A DNA stretch of 64,000 nt from Zanthoxylum bungeanum (GCA_019454045.1 SKCR01038149.1:62001-126000); one strand, 5' to 3'. Shown: positions 37,141 through 48,216, counted from the stretch's first letter. Numbers and translations: made by a program. The notes: a model not told the origin generated them from the letters alone.

Positions 37141-37344
37141 TTCCTCCATCATACCCAAGCCACCTAGAAAAGCAATAAAAGCATCAGCACAGTTAATCAT
37201 TTCCACAAGTCGTTCGGACATACCTGACACGATAAGTTCCTTTCCATTTGATGGTCCTATCAGATTCGCCTCTGCCAAAGGTTTTGGGATGATTCCCAGA
37301 ACTTGACTACCTCCTTCATGTACAACCCTTGAAATGATCTCCAT
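37141..37344 (-). pseudogene. LOG-like protein, middle part, cut off by element 3
   Basis: The minus strand from 37344 reads MEIISRVVHEGGSQVLGIIP, then VSGMSERLVEMINCADAFIA and FLGGLGMMEEIF up to the target duplication. LOG-family enzymes have an N-terminal Rossmann-type part, a VHEGG..V.GIIP strand and a PGGxGTxxE active-site motif. Here the motif reads LGGLGMMEE, so the proline and threonine are changed while the glycines and glutamates remain. The N-terminal 60-70 residues are absent: the homology begins exactly where a Gypsy LTR fragment (37345-37515) ends. With the C-terminal piece the coding remnant is about 147 residues, against roughly 215 in typical LOG proteins, and without introns. 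Plant LOG genes normally have several introns, so a processed or captured copy is likely. It is not functional. Confidence 0.82.
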
Positions 37345-37515
37345 TTAAACAACCAATCAAGCAATCATTCTATTCTCTCTTAATTAGATACTTGTAAATA
37401 AATAGATTCAATAATTAGTAACAATAGTAGGAATTAAGTCCTCGTGGGATTGATATTTTTATAATACTTGAACGATATGTGCGCTTGCGTTATATGCGTG
37501 TGATTTCGCCGGTCA
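37345..37515 (+). repeat. truncated 5' LTR fragment, family G
   Basis: From TTTAAACAACCAATC to GCCGGTCA it matches the last 171 bp of the LTR at 37712-39945 (39776-39945). The left edge is the breakpoint with the LOG-like fragment. Both sequences share CCATTTAAAC or CCACATTTAAAC around the joint, so microhomology joining is possible. Confidence 0.8.
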
Positions 37516-37520
37516 AGATT

Positions 37521-37540
37521 TTGGCGCCGTTGTCGGGGAC
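37521..37540 (+). other. Gypsy primer-binding site
   Basis: TTGGCGCCGTTGTCGGGGAC follows the LTR end by five bases. It is the TGGCGCCGTTGCCGGGGA-type site of plant Athila/Tat-like elements with one change. It identifies the fragment to its left as the 5' LTR of a plus-strand element. Confidence 0.8.
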
Positions 37541-37711
37541 TTCTTTTTCTTGAGTTATTAATTTTGAAGCTATCTAATTTACTTTATTTTTATCTTTAAT
37601 TTTTATTTCTTTCTTTTATTCTTCAGGTGGTTGATGTGGAACATTATTGAGAGATTGATAGATTACGAGCTTTACTAGAAGAAGATACATCCCAAATCAG
37701 GAAGCAACTGA
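37541..37711 (+). mobile_element. remaining internal region of the plus-strand family G element
   Basis: Only about 170 bp separate the primer site from LTR-like sequence. It begins with a T-rich run typical of the 5' leader and shows no coding potential. Nearly the whole internal domain is missing, so this copy is deleted or was always minimal. Confidence 0.55.
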
Positions 37712-39945
37712 TGTGATCCAGAATGAGCTCTGTTGTTGGGCCAAGTTAACTTGAAGTTGTGGCTGATTGCATGGATTAGTCTGATTGGTGTATTTGGGCC
37801 AATTTGGTAGATTTGGAAGATTCCTTGGGTTCTGGAGTTTGGTCCATGCATGAGACTTTATATGAAAGCTTTATTATGTCTAAATCAAGAATTAAATGGG
37901 TTTTGGACGCGCATGTGCTGCCTTGATTTATTTTCGGCTTTATTTCTGAATGGTGCATTAGTAGTGGCGAGATTTGCGCAGTCTTCGTAATTTGGACGTA
38001 ACTTTCTCTTATGATGTCCGATTTTGGTGATTCAAGTTGCATTGGAAATAGAACTCGTAGCTCTACAACTTTGTAGCTTACATCAAAGTCCATTTCGGAC
38101 TTATTCTTGGTCAAAATGAGGACGCAAGATATCCTTATAATTTTATATTTTATATTTTTTAAGGTTATGTGTTGTTTAAGTGCTGGGCTGAACTTTAATT
38201 ATATTACAAAGCCCATGCACGAAATTTTAAAGTATTTTATATGTCATTGGGTTTATTTTACTTGGTATTTATTATATTTGTGTAGAATTAGGGTTAGCCA
38301 CCTATTTAAAGGGGCAATATTCATTGTAATTGAGAATTAACTAATAATATATATTTTTACAAAACAAAGTGACTTGTGTCATTTTAAGGGAGTGGATTCT
38401 TCCTTGGTTCTACGGAACAAAAGCTTATCAACGTGTGGAAAACGTTGTGGCGCTGTATCACTGTTCAGGATTCTCCAAAGAAATAAAGAAAGGTTCTTAA
38501 GGGCAAGATTTCTTAAGGGTTGGACTTGATCTTGAAAGGATTTTGTTCTTACAAAAATCAAGATTCGCGGTTCTTGGGGCTTAAAACACGTGAAGTGGTT
38601 TGCTTGGCTTTGTTCCAGGCAGGTTTCTATCACAATTGGTGGAGAAATTGGTGGAAGCCTTTAGATTTGCCTATAAATACCAAGCCATTTCATTTGTAAT
38701 TCTCATGCTTTCTTTAGGTTTTTGTAAGAAATTTAAGGATTGCATCTTGTTTGTATTTATTTTCAGTATTTTAATTATGTATTTTTATTTTCAGTAATAG
38801 TAATAGTTTATTTTCTTTTCATTTATTTTATATTTAATAGTTAAATTTCCGCTGGGGAAGGGTGAAGCTTTTATTATTTTAGTTTAGATCAATCTCCCTT
38901 AATTATAATATGGAAATTATAATTTAAACTAAAGGTTATACCGCTTTAATGGCTGGTTTTATTTATTTGACATAGTGTGACACCGCCTATATGGTCGGTC
39001 TTTAGGTGACAGATGATTGCCGCCTATATGGCTGGTTTATGAACAAATAATAACACCGCCTTTATGGTCGGTTGGACTTAATTGAAAATCTGACTTAATC
39101 AGGATATCGCCTATATGGTCGGTTGGTAATATCACTGATAATTTCTATATTATAATAAGAGAGATTTCTAAATTAGAATTAGTAAATGTGGATCCCCTAA
39201 CCCCAGCATTTTATTTTTATTTTAGGGAAGTGATGAAGCAAAATATTAACATGTTTAATAATTGATTTTATTATATTATGGGTAATTCTTTAGTTTGTTT
39301 ATTGAATCTTAAGTCTAATGCTTCTTGTTGCCAGATCACCAATAAGATTGATGTGGTAAACTTAAAATGAACTTGGAAAAAGGATTTTAGGTTTCAGACT
39401 TAGATTCAATAGCTCACGATCTTCCTTGAGGATAATTAACCATTTAATAGATTTCCTTACAGGATACGAATATACCTGTCAGGCGTGGGTAGCCATAATT
39501 GGAACTTGAACTTAATGAATTAAGGTAACTTGGTTAACATAGGAATATGATTAATTGTGTTACTTTGGGTGTTTACAATTGACCGTCGGAAGAGGCTTTT
39601 GCATATCTTCATGTTCCAGGTTAGCAAACTAATTTATTTCACATGTATAAGAAAATCAATTCATCATTAGAATAATATTGTGTGGAATCACAACCCTGGA
39701 TATTTGTGTATTTTATTTATTTTCCTTAGTATTTTCTTTTGTGTATTTATTTAGTTTATTTAGCAAATCCACATTTAAACAACCAATCAAACAATCGTTC
39801 TCTTCTCCCTTAATTAGATACTTGTAAATAAATAGATTCAATAATTAGTAACAACAGTAGGAATTAAGTCCTCGTGGGATCGATATTTTTATACTACTTG
39901 AACGATACGTGCGTTTGCGTTATACTCGTGTGATTACGCCGGTCA
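37712..39945 (+). repeat. Gypsy LTR, family G, plus strand
   Basis: The left edge is tentative, at TGTGATCCAGAATGAGC. The right edge is GCCGGTCA at 39945. Shared with the inverted LTR at 23561-25540: a TATA box CCTATAAATACC (about 38671-38682), five near-palindromic motifs at 38939-39125, the CTAACCCCAGCATTTT block, and the GATCGATATTTTTATACTACTTGAACGATAC tail. Frames at 37776-38797 are LTR sequence. Confidence 0.65.
38939..39125 (+). repeat. five spaced near-palindromic motifs in LTR family G
   Basis: CACCGCCTATATGGTCGGT and variants occur at about 38939, 38981, 39018, 39054 and 39106. They match the inverted set at 24466-24642 in number and spacing style. They lie downstream of the TATA-like box and so would be transcribed. 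Confidence 0.8.
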
Positions 39946-40205
39946 CTGAGCCCGTACCTTTGTATTGTGACAATAATGAGGCTATCACACAGGCTAAGGA
40001 ACTATGGTCTCATCAACGATCCAAGCATGTACTTTGACGATTTCATCTGATTCATGAGATCATACATCGTGGCGATGTGAAGATCGAGAAGATCGCATCA
40101 GATAATAACATTACATATCCGCTGACGAAGGCTATATCTCATCAAAAGTTTGAGCGACATGTACATAGTCCAGGTGTTAGATACTTGAGTGATTGGCTAT
40201 AAGCC
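39946..40205 (+). pseudogene. pol: Copia element 4, RNase H C-terminal fragment
   Basis: Directly after the Gypsy LTR the plus strand encodes the end of a Copia polyprotein: VPLYCDNNEAITQAKELWSH, then QRSKHV and HRGDVKIEKIASDNN, followed by a degenerate ADPLTK-like end and the SDWL-stop tail. These are the conserved C-terminal RNase H and tail motifs of Copia pol. This piece is much less mutated than the same region in elements 1, 2, 3 and 5. Everything upstream (LTR, gag, PR, INT, RT) is missing at 39945, where the family G LTR ends. Either the Gypsy element inserted here and the rest was lost, or a larger deletion joined the two. Confidence 0.8.
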
Positions 40206-40216
40206 AAGTGGGAGAT
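40206..40216 (+). other. polypurine tract of element 4
   Basis: AAGTGGGAGAT lies immediately before the LTR. Confidence 0.88.
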
Positions 40217-42098
40217 TGTTGGACAATTATGACCCATAGCATCACTTTCGTAAAGAACATTGTGTTTTTGTACAAATTAACTATGTGACAAAAGGAAATT
40301 GTTATTTTATCATTATTGTAATTAGATTACTTGGATATATATATATATTAATGATAAAAGTCCATATGGTTAAATCAGATTAATAAGATATGAGACAATA
40401 TTAATCCATGAACGGTTTAATCATTAAATATCCATAGTCGAAGTATTATTGAGACTGGACATTAATAATGCAGAATAGACTAGTATTACACTTGTGCGCG
40501 TTATGGAAGCTTATCAGCATAGTTCTCATATATTTAGGTATTGGATACTTATGCAAGTGTAATAAGAGTTTCTGTTAGCCGTTGGATCGGGAACAGTTAG
40601 CTCTGGATAGACCCACTCGGAATCCCATTGGTAGTGTGACTATGTGTCTATGGGAATCCGAATCAGGGTAGGTGTATTTGATCTTTAACCTGAGACTTAC
40701 GTCGCTATTACTTGCGACAATCAGTTTACTTTAGTATTGGTCGTCAGGAGCTTTAACATGTTCTGTGTACGCCTATATTGGGTTTACTGAGAATCGTAGT
40801 ATATTGGATGTGATGTCAAGATGGGAGTATCACTTCAATCATATGGAGATGATGGTCACACAGGATACAGAACTAGTACTCTAAAAGCTGCAGCTATCGG
40901 GATAGTATGACTAGGTCATGACTTCCCGATTATAGAGATTAGTTACACGGGATCCGATATATGCTTCGTACGGGCAGACATAGAGCCAACCCTAGGCCTA
41001 ATATGTGACATCTGATACTGGATCGTATTACGCATTATATAATATTAGTATTACTATGGCTGATACAGATGATATTCCTCGGCGAATATTTCTGGAGAAT
41101 TGGGTAGGCACGGTGCTTTGCTAGAAGCCAACCATGTCTTGTAAATTGGTGAGAAAATGGTACGGGGTACGCATGTGTTCGGATAGTCCGATAATCGTAT
41201 TTATTGTCAACATATCCAGGAATCTCTTGGGTCGCTTCCCAAAGATTCACCAATGATATTTGACTCAAATAGAATTAATCTAGGATTAATTATGAGAGAG
41301 AAAATTAATCTGGGATTAATTGCGGCAAGAATTAATCTGGGATTAACTTCGTATAGAAGAGAGAACGCGATTAATTTAGAATTAATCGATAAAATAAATT
41401 TAATAGTTAAATTGGATTTTTCTATTTAATTTATTTGTTTGTGGCTAAAATAATATATCAGATATATTAATTGAAATCAGATTTTAATACGAAATTAAAA
41501 TTGGATTTTAATTCGGGCGAACGGATTAATTTGGAATTAATTCGAAAGCGACCATCGTAATAATTTTGCGAGGCATAATTATTTAATTAAATTGGATTTA
41601 ATTATGGCGCGACGGCAAATTCGTTTAATCGGAATTAAACGAACCCGATATAATTGCCCGTGACTTAGTTGTGTGTTGAGGAAACAACTCAAATTTTGAA
41701 TTTAAAATGTGGTGGGACCACATGACTTACATCAATGGTCAAATATTGATGGAAGTAGTTGGCTTATTTAATTAACTCATTTAACACACACAACAACTAA
41801 GTTTTTTTTTTAAAAAAAACACAAACTCTCTTCATCTCTTCTCCATTGTCGATTCTTCTCTCCATTGGTAATGAAATTTTGCTTCAAAATTTCAACAAAG
41901 CTAGCACTTGGAGGAGTCAAATAAGGTGATAGGGAAACTCACCCAAGGAACAAACTTCATAACAACTTGTTTGGAGCTTCATCCAAAGATGAATTTTTGA
42001 AATTTCTCCATATAATGTAAGTGATTCCGCCACTTTTCTTTGTAATTTCACACATATTATCATGTTTAGGATCTTGTGGCATGTCTTAGAGACTAACA
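40217..42098 (+). repeat. 3' LTR of Copia element 4
   Basis: The LTR is 1882 bp with ends TGTTGGACAATTATGACC and GAGACTAACA. The palindrome chain is at about 41275-41645, with TTCGTTTAAT/ATTAAACGAA as the last perfect pair. The 3' end resembles element 5 (CATGTTCTAGGAACACTAACA) more than element 1. GTCCG follows at 42099-42103 and would be its target duplication, but no partner is visible because the 5' end is missing. The frame at 41035-41268 is LTR sequence. Confidence 0.85.
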
Positions 42099-43400
42099 GT
42101 CCGACCTGTCGAATCTTCGAATTCACGGCCAAGATAACCCTCATGGAGCGGCAGGCGAACTGGCACGCTGGGAGCACTTGATCAAATTCCATGAGTGCCT
42201 CTAGCTTATTATGTGGTGGCCACCTGGGGCAAGGTAGAGAGAGAAGAAGTTGATGGTGGACCTCTAAGAGATCAGGGTGCAAATGGCCGACCGAGGCATG
42301 AATTGTCCAGAGATGCTTTCAGAGAGCTCGACACTATGAGATCCTGTTAAAAATTGATCAGAGACATCGGAAGGGGAGACTCCATCCCGAAGAATACTAT
42401 TGGACGACCACACAAAAGACGAAAAAATATTGTAAAGCCTATCTTCAAATGACCCGTAAAAAGTTGTAAGAATGACAGTAGATCCCATGAATATGAATAA
42501 GACTTTCCCCTTTAAATTAAAAACTTGTGCATTTTTCTTGTTTGTTAATTGGATGGGAAAAACATGTTCAATATTCTTGTGATATGTTCGTGGTTAAGAT
42601 AAATCAATGAGTGCTCGGTATCTGGGGAGGGCCCTAAACCTGTGGCACGCTAGTCTCTAGCGTCATTATCAAACCCCCGTGTAGAAGTGCTCTGATCCAT
42701 GTACCTTCACTTTTGAGCATCCAGAACGCATGAAGGGATGAAGTACATGTGGGAAAAACGTGAATCTCCAATGGCACACTAATCTCTGGTGTCATTATCA
42801 AACTATAGGGGCCAGAGCGTGACAACCTCATGACTTGTATTTTTGAGGAATGAGCCTGGGTAGGCTGAACATATGAAAGATTCTCCCCCTATGAGTTATT
42901 TCGCTGATCCCGTTACGAACTATCAAGCACACAGCACGGGGACGGCCGAAGTGCCTCTGTGACCCTTGTAGCCTTGGGAAGGCCAAACATGGGGAGGTTT
43001 CTTCCCCCGTGAGTTATCAGCCGAACCATTACGAACGTCAGACACACAGCACGGGGACGGTCGAAGTGCCTCTGTGACCCTTATAGTATTGGGGAGGCCA
43101 AACACAGGGCGGTTTCTTGCCCCGTGAGTTATCAGCCAAACCACGGAGAACCACCGAGCACACCGAATTGATATTTTGAGTAGCCCCAGCCAGGACGCTG
43201 TCACGAGCACTCGTTTTGTTAGTTTTTGAGTCTATGCAGAGTATGTACTAAGTCACCTCCACAGTGCTAACGTTGTTCGAGTCCTGATTTCATTTTTGTG
43301 AATGACATGAGGAGAAATGCATTTACCAGGATTCACGGAGCACCGGGGGTTGAAAATCTTCCTTCACGGTTAAGTCTCACCTTATACCACCGCCTCGGGG
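42099..43400 (+). mobile_element. non-coding 3' region of a Tat-like Gypsy element
   Basis: No clear protein is visible. Two local duplications occur: GGCACGCTAGTCTCTAGCGT at about 42644 and a variant at 42773 (period 129); and CAGCACGGGGACGG at 42931 and 43047 (period 116). I infer it belongs to the plus-strand Gypsy element whose LTR starts at 48231, because no other boundary intervenes. Frames at 41917-43210 on the minus strand are not supported. Confidence 0.45.
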
Positions 43401-43409
43401 CCACAATCG

Positions 43410-44545
43410 TTCCGCTGAGATCGTATTATACTACTAGTTTGGGGTCAGGTTATGTCCCACCGAGTCTTGATTTTTCTTCGGCATGAGGTCATAATATTTC
43501 CCTCATGGCCATGTTCTGGTTGGCGCGAGGAGGTAATATTCCCTCATGGCTAAGTGTCATCACCAGCTCGGGGTCGGGTTATATCCCACCGAGTCTTGAT
43601 TTTTCTTCGGCATTGGGTCGAAATATTTCCCCCATGGCCATGTTCTGGTTAGCGTGAGGACATAATATTCCTTCGTGGCCAAGTGTCATCCCCAGCTCAG
43701 GGTTGGGTTATGTCCCACCGAGTCTTGATTTTTCTTCGGCATGGGGTCATAATATTTCCCTCATGGCCATGTTATGGTTGGCGCAAGGAGGTAATATTTC
43801 CTCGTGGCCAAGTGTCATCACCAGCTCGGGGTCGGGTTATGTCCCATCGAGTCTTAATTTCCTTTGGCATGGGGTCAGAGCATCTCCCCCATGGCCATTA
43901 CTTTGGCTGACACAATGAGGTAATATTCCCTCATGGCCAAGTATTACTACCAGATTGAGGTCGGGTTATGTCCCAACGAGTCTTAATTTCCTTTGGCATG
44001 GGGTCGGAGCATCTCTCCCATGGCCATTACTCTGGTTGACACGAGGAGGTAATATTCCCTCGTGGCCGTGTTCCTACCAGCTCGGGGTCGGATTATGTCC
44101 CACCAAGTTTGGATATTTATTGGCGTGAGGTCGGAGCATCTCCCCCATGGCCATGTTTTGGTTGGCCCGAGGAGGTAACATTCCCTCATGATCAAGTATT
44201 GTCACTAGCTCAGAGTCGGGTTATGTCCTACCGAGTCCGGATATTTATTGGCGTGAGGTCGGAGCATCTCCCCCATGGCCATAATTCTGGTTGGCCTGAG
44301 GAGGTAACATTCCCTCGCAGTCAAGTATTGTCACTAGCTCGGGGTCGGGTTATGTCCCACCGAGAATGGATTATCTTTGGCATAGGGTCGGAGTATCTCC
44401 CTCATGACCATAATTTCAGTTGGCACGATGAGGTAATATTCCCTTGTGGCCAAGTGTTACTGCCAAATCAAGGTCGGGATATGTCCCACCAAGTCTGGAT
44501 TACCTTTAGCATGGGGTCGGAACATCTCCCCCATGGCCACATGTT
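43410..44545 (+). repeat. minisatellite, 127-129 bp unit, about nine copies
   Basis: The CATGGCC anchor recurs at 43504, 43633, 43762, 43890, 44019, 44146, 44274, 44403 (as CATGACC) and 44532. Units contain CGGGGTCGGGTTATGTCCCA, GGCATGGGGTCGGAGCATCT and GAGGAGGTAATATTCCCTC. The 160-codon frame at 44109-44591 and the two at 43683-43918 arise from the repeat. Such arrays are known from the 3' regions of Tat/Ogre-type Gypsy elements. Confidence 0.93.
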
Positions 44546-44732
44546 AGAGGTCGAGCAGCCGCAAAAGTTCAAAAATTATGCTGAGTATTGAAATGAGAAA
44601 GCAAACATACGATTAATAAAGGCCACAGAGTATATCAAACACAAAATGTTATAAAAAGAACATTTATTAATACATTGGGCCCCCTCGAGTTCACCCACTT
44701 CATTCAGTCCATGCATGGACAGTTCTCCAGAC

Positions 44733-47194
44733 TCAAGCATGAGGAGTTTTTGTCTCGAAAGCGGCCGTAGGGGCTTCAGGCTCAGACACAGAAGTTAGGG
44801 CCTCAATCTTGATCAAAGTATCGGGATCCTCGGTCTCATGACCTACTGCAGAAACGTCTGCTTCAGTCAAATGAGCTGAGGCCACAAGAGTTGGGATGGA
44901 GTCCTCGTGTTTAGCAGGAGGGACCTCAGGATTAGTTGTCAGCCCGACGACCTCAGGGATAAAGGACAAGGGTACTGCGAGTATGGGCTCGGGTTCCTGA
45001 GCCTGCTCGGATGGGAGAAGTAGGGCTCGAGCTTCTTCCTCAGATATCTCACCCTTGCAGAATTTGATAGAAGTGTGGACCGGTCTCATGTCCACTCCGG
45101 GCAAAAGCCATGAAAAGATGTTCGTGCAATCCTCAACCCCTTCTAGCTTGGCTTTGTCTAGAACAGCCTCCAGGTCGGCCTCCTTCACTTTTAGAATTTC
45201 TAACTCAGCCTCTTTTATCTTCAGGTCGTCCATGGCCTGATCCATTTGCTTGGTCACGTCACTGAGTTTGGTCCCCAAAGAAGCTTTATCCCACCTCAAT
45301 AATTTGGCCTCCTCCTCAGTCGCATCCATGTTCTTCTTCGCGATCGCGGATGCATTACTGAGAGACTCTGCCAGAGCATTAGCATCCGCCTCGGCCTTCT
45401 TCAACCTTCGAACCTTCGAGGTGAGCTTCTTGACCTCAATATCTCGCTCGATCATTAGGGATTGGAGCCTTTCCACTTGGCTTCCCTCGGACAAAAGACT
45501 GATCGAAAAATCTTTATTCCTGGCCAGCATATAGTCAAGCTGCAGAGTTAGAAACAAAGTTTAAACCTGCTAAGTCAGATGAGAATCACAAGAGTAAGAC
45601 AGATGGTTACCTGGCCGACGAAGGAGCAGGACCTTGATATCAGCTCCTCGGGGGAAATATCCTCATAAGCAGGAATCTGTTTAGGAGGTACAATCCTGAC
45701 TATCAAATTAATTGGACGCACGAATTGGGCCACTGTATCCTTGATTTTTTCGTTGAAGTCATTCACCCTGAGCATTGCGCCTCCCTTCCCAATCTCGGTA
45801 GGGGCCTCAGCTACTTTCTTTCCTTTTTGGGAAGCGGTTTTCTTGGCGGGAGGTCCTTCAACCTCCTTTGATTCATCGCCTCCGATCAGGTAACGACGTT
45901 TCTTTGACGACCGAGGAGGAGCTTAGGTTGTTTGGACTGAAGGGCTAGAGGCTGTAAGAATGAGAATGGTGTGGGGAGTTGTAGCAGGAGGAGCGGTCAT
46001 TTTGGCCTCGGGTGGAATCGAGGTGGTGATAACCCTCGGGAGCCGCAAGACGTTCCCTGACCACCCAACTGCAACAAGGATTGGAGCCTCCCCTTCACGC
46101 CCTTTGAACTTGACATTCCTGTAAAATAGAGAATAGAAAATATAGTTAGAATCCGAGCGCAAGTAAAACCACCTCAAAGGGAACCGAGTATACAAATAAT
46201 TATTAGCAGGTTAGGTCGTATCTACCAAGTCATCTCGGACCACGTAGAGGTGTGTTCGGAATAAGGCCTGAATCAGCAAAGGCAGAATCATTGACAATAC
46301 TTTTATAGTGTCCAACAAAATCTTTGGCCTTCATGATTCATCCTTAAGCCTTATGGCTGACCTTGAAGGGTTCCGCCCAACAGGCTAAAAAGGTATAGAG
46401 AAGTTAGTTTTTTCTTTATCAGATTAGTAAAGGAAATGACTAGGGGACAGGTTCTCACCTCCATCCGTGAAGACATCGAGAATGATTGTAGCCTCGGAAT
46501 CAGACGAGTAGACTTGCCCCCAGTTGCCCGAAGCCTAGAACCAGGTGTCTTTAAAGTTTTTATTGGTGGAAGGAAGGTCGGTGATGAGTGGAGAAATTTC
46601 CGGGTATGAAGAAAGGTAGAACCAACCATGGTGGGTCCTCGGGTTGGCCTTTAGTCTGTACAGATGTTTAACCTCTTCAAAGGTTGGCTCTCCCAAGCCT
46701 GCTCGGTTCCAGATCACATGAAGACCGACCATGATTCGCCAGCTGTTTAAGTTTAGATGGCAAAAGGCAATCTCTATAGAGGCCAACATCCTAGCAAAGT
46801 AAGTTTGCATGAGCAGACGCAATCCGACCTCAAAAAAGGCTGGGACTAGGGCCACCGAGCCGGCCTTAAGACGACTTGTGTATTCCAGAGGGGCTGGAAC
46901 CCCTAATTGGATGTCGGTTGGGATGGCGTAGGGGTGCCGAAGAATGCTTAGCTCTCCCTTTGTGACTACTGAAGGGCGGTCCATGTCTAATTATGACATG
47001 TCCAATGGAACCCGTTCAGGATCTGGTCGAGGGATCCGATGAAGATAGGTATCATTCTCCTCCTCAGACGGGGTTGGAGTAGTGTCAATGACTTCTAAAC
47101 TTGCTGACCCCGAGCTGAGGTATGTTGTTTCTGGGGGTGTAACGGGGGATCTAATCTTCATATGAGTTACCGAGGTAGATTCGATATCTGACAT
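44733..47194 (-). pseudogene. antisense multi-exon gene of a Tat-like Gypsy element, decayed
   Basis: The minus-strand gene starts at ATG 47194 (MSDIESTSVTHMKIRSPVTP). A globular region around 46984-46538 (SVALVPAFFEVGLRLLMQTY; NLNSWRIMVGLHVIW) resembles the plant 'putative gypsy type transposon' family, Pfam Transposase_28. A proline- and lysine-rich middle follows, then a long coiled coil (45539-45110) and an acidic tail ending at 44733. Three introns with GT-AG ends can be placed: 46385-46458, 46119-46225 and 45540-45610. The last joins SFVGQ to LDYML in frame. Stops at 46991-46993 (TAA) and 46535-46537 (TAG, where a tryptophan fits) and another near 45923 break it. It lies antisense to the adjacent polypurine tract and LTR, as do extra frames described in Tat elements. 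Its function is unknown. Confidence 0.75.
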
Positions 47195-48216
47195 TCCTGG
47201 AAAGGAAGGATCCGAGGAGGGTAATCAGTTAGTGGTCAGTTCGAGGAGCACACCCTATATAAGAACTTTTCTAACTACCGAGGACCTAACCTAAAGACTC
47301 TGAGCATCCTAATAATGGAAGAATGGTAAAACTATTCTATAGCATCAAACAAAAACATATTCAAAAACCCACGAACACATATTCCATAACATTAACCAAA
47401 AACCAACTTGAGAACACCCATACTCCAACTATCAAAACCCACCCGCAAAGAAGCAGTACCACAACAAAAGACCCAGAAAGCATGACACATTCAAACGCAG
47501 GCAAGAACAATCTAAATATATTGAAGAAAAACAAGAAATGCAAAAGATGGGGAGTCAAGAGAAGAACTTACTTGGTTGATGAAATGGAAGACGAGTGAAT
47601 TTGGTCAGTGGTGAAGTCTGCTAGTATCTGAGAACAAAGAAGGAAGTCTATGTCATTTGAGAGGGAAATAATTCATAAAAGTGTGGAAGGGTGATGTGCT
47701 CCCTTTTTTATATATAGACGGCTCGAGATAATCTCAGCCGTTGGATCCAATGGAGGGGCTCAAATAGGCTCCATGTGTGCAAACCTTAGTGTTGCTGGTT
47801 CGAATTCGATTGGACGAACGAGATTAGATAACCATTCAGTTGGCTTGAGGCAAGTCGGTTACCTTCGTTTTGGTGGGAATGCCACGAATGAATGACAAGT
47901 GTCACGACATGAGTGAAACTAGGGAAAACCCTAATGAGATTTGATGGGCATTAAAGGTAATAATGATGACATACGGTTACTAATGAGCGATTTTTTAAAA
48001 AAAAAGCAGAAGGGGTTTTTTGCAACAGGCCACCAGCGTTGTTTGGGTTGATATCAAGAGTTTTCTGACCTGAGCATATGACAATGACAAGGCCGACCAA
48101 ATCAGTTACCGAGCAAGTTTATGCATTTTTCTAAGGAGAGAAGCAGTGCAAAACTCACTAGCATCCTCCTTGCCTTTATAGTCTCGGCAGCAACTCTCAT
48201 ACTCGTTGGAACCGAG
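47195..48216 (-). promoter_or_regulatory. upstream region of the antisense gene, with TATA box
   Basis: The minus strand shows CTATATATAAAA at 47716-47705, about 510 bp before the ATG. That is a plausible promoter for the antisense gene with a long 5' UTR, possibly containing an intron. The rest is non-coding. Frames at 47323-47598 and 47361-47558 overlap on opposite strands and are not supported. Confidence 0.4.

Noticed and set aside
37117..37344. LOG-like frame as a functional gene
   Set aside because: The N-terminus is missing, the PGGxGTxxE motif is changed, and a 10-kb insertion separates the C-terminal half.
43410..44545. CRISPR-like array because of even spacing
   Set aside because: Units of 128 bp are repeated throughout, with no short repeat and unique spacers, and the DNA is plant nuclear.
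44109..44591. 160-codon plus-strand frame
   Set aside because: It is the translation of the 128-bp minisatellite. The period divisible by three keeps it open.
45055..45534. Plus-strand frames of 61 and 94 codons
   Set aside because: They are shadows of the antisense coiled-coil exon on the minus strand.
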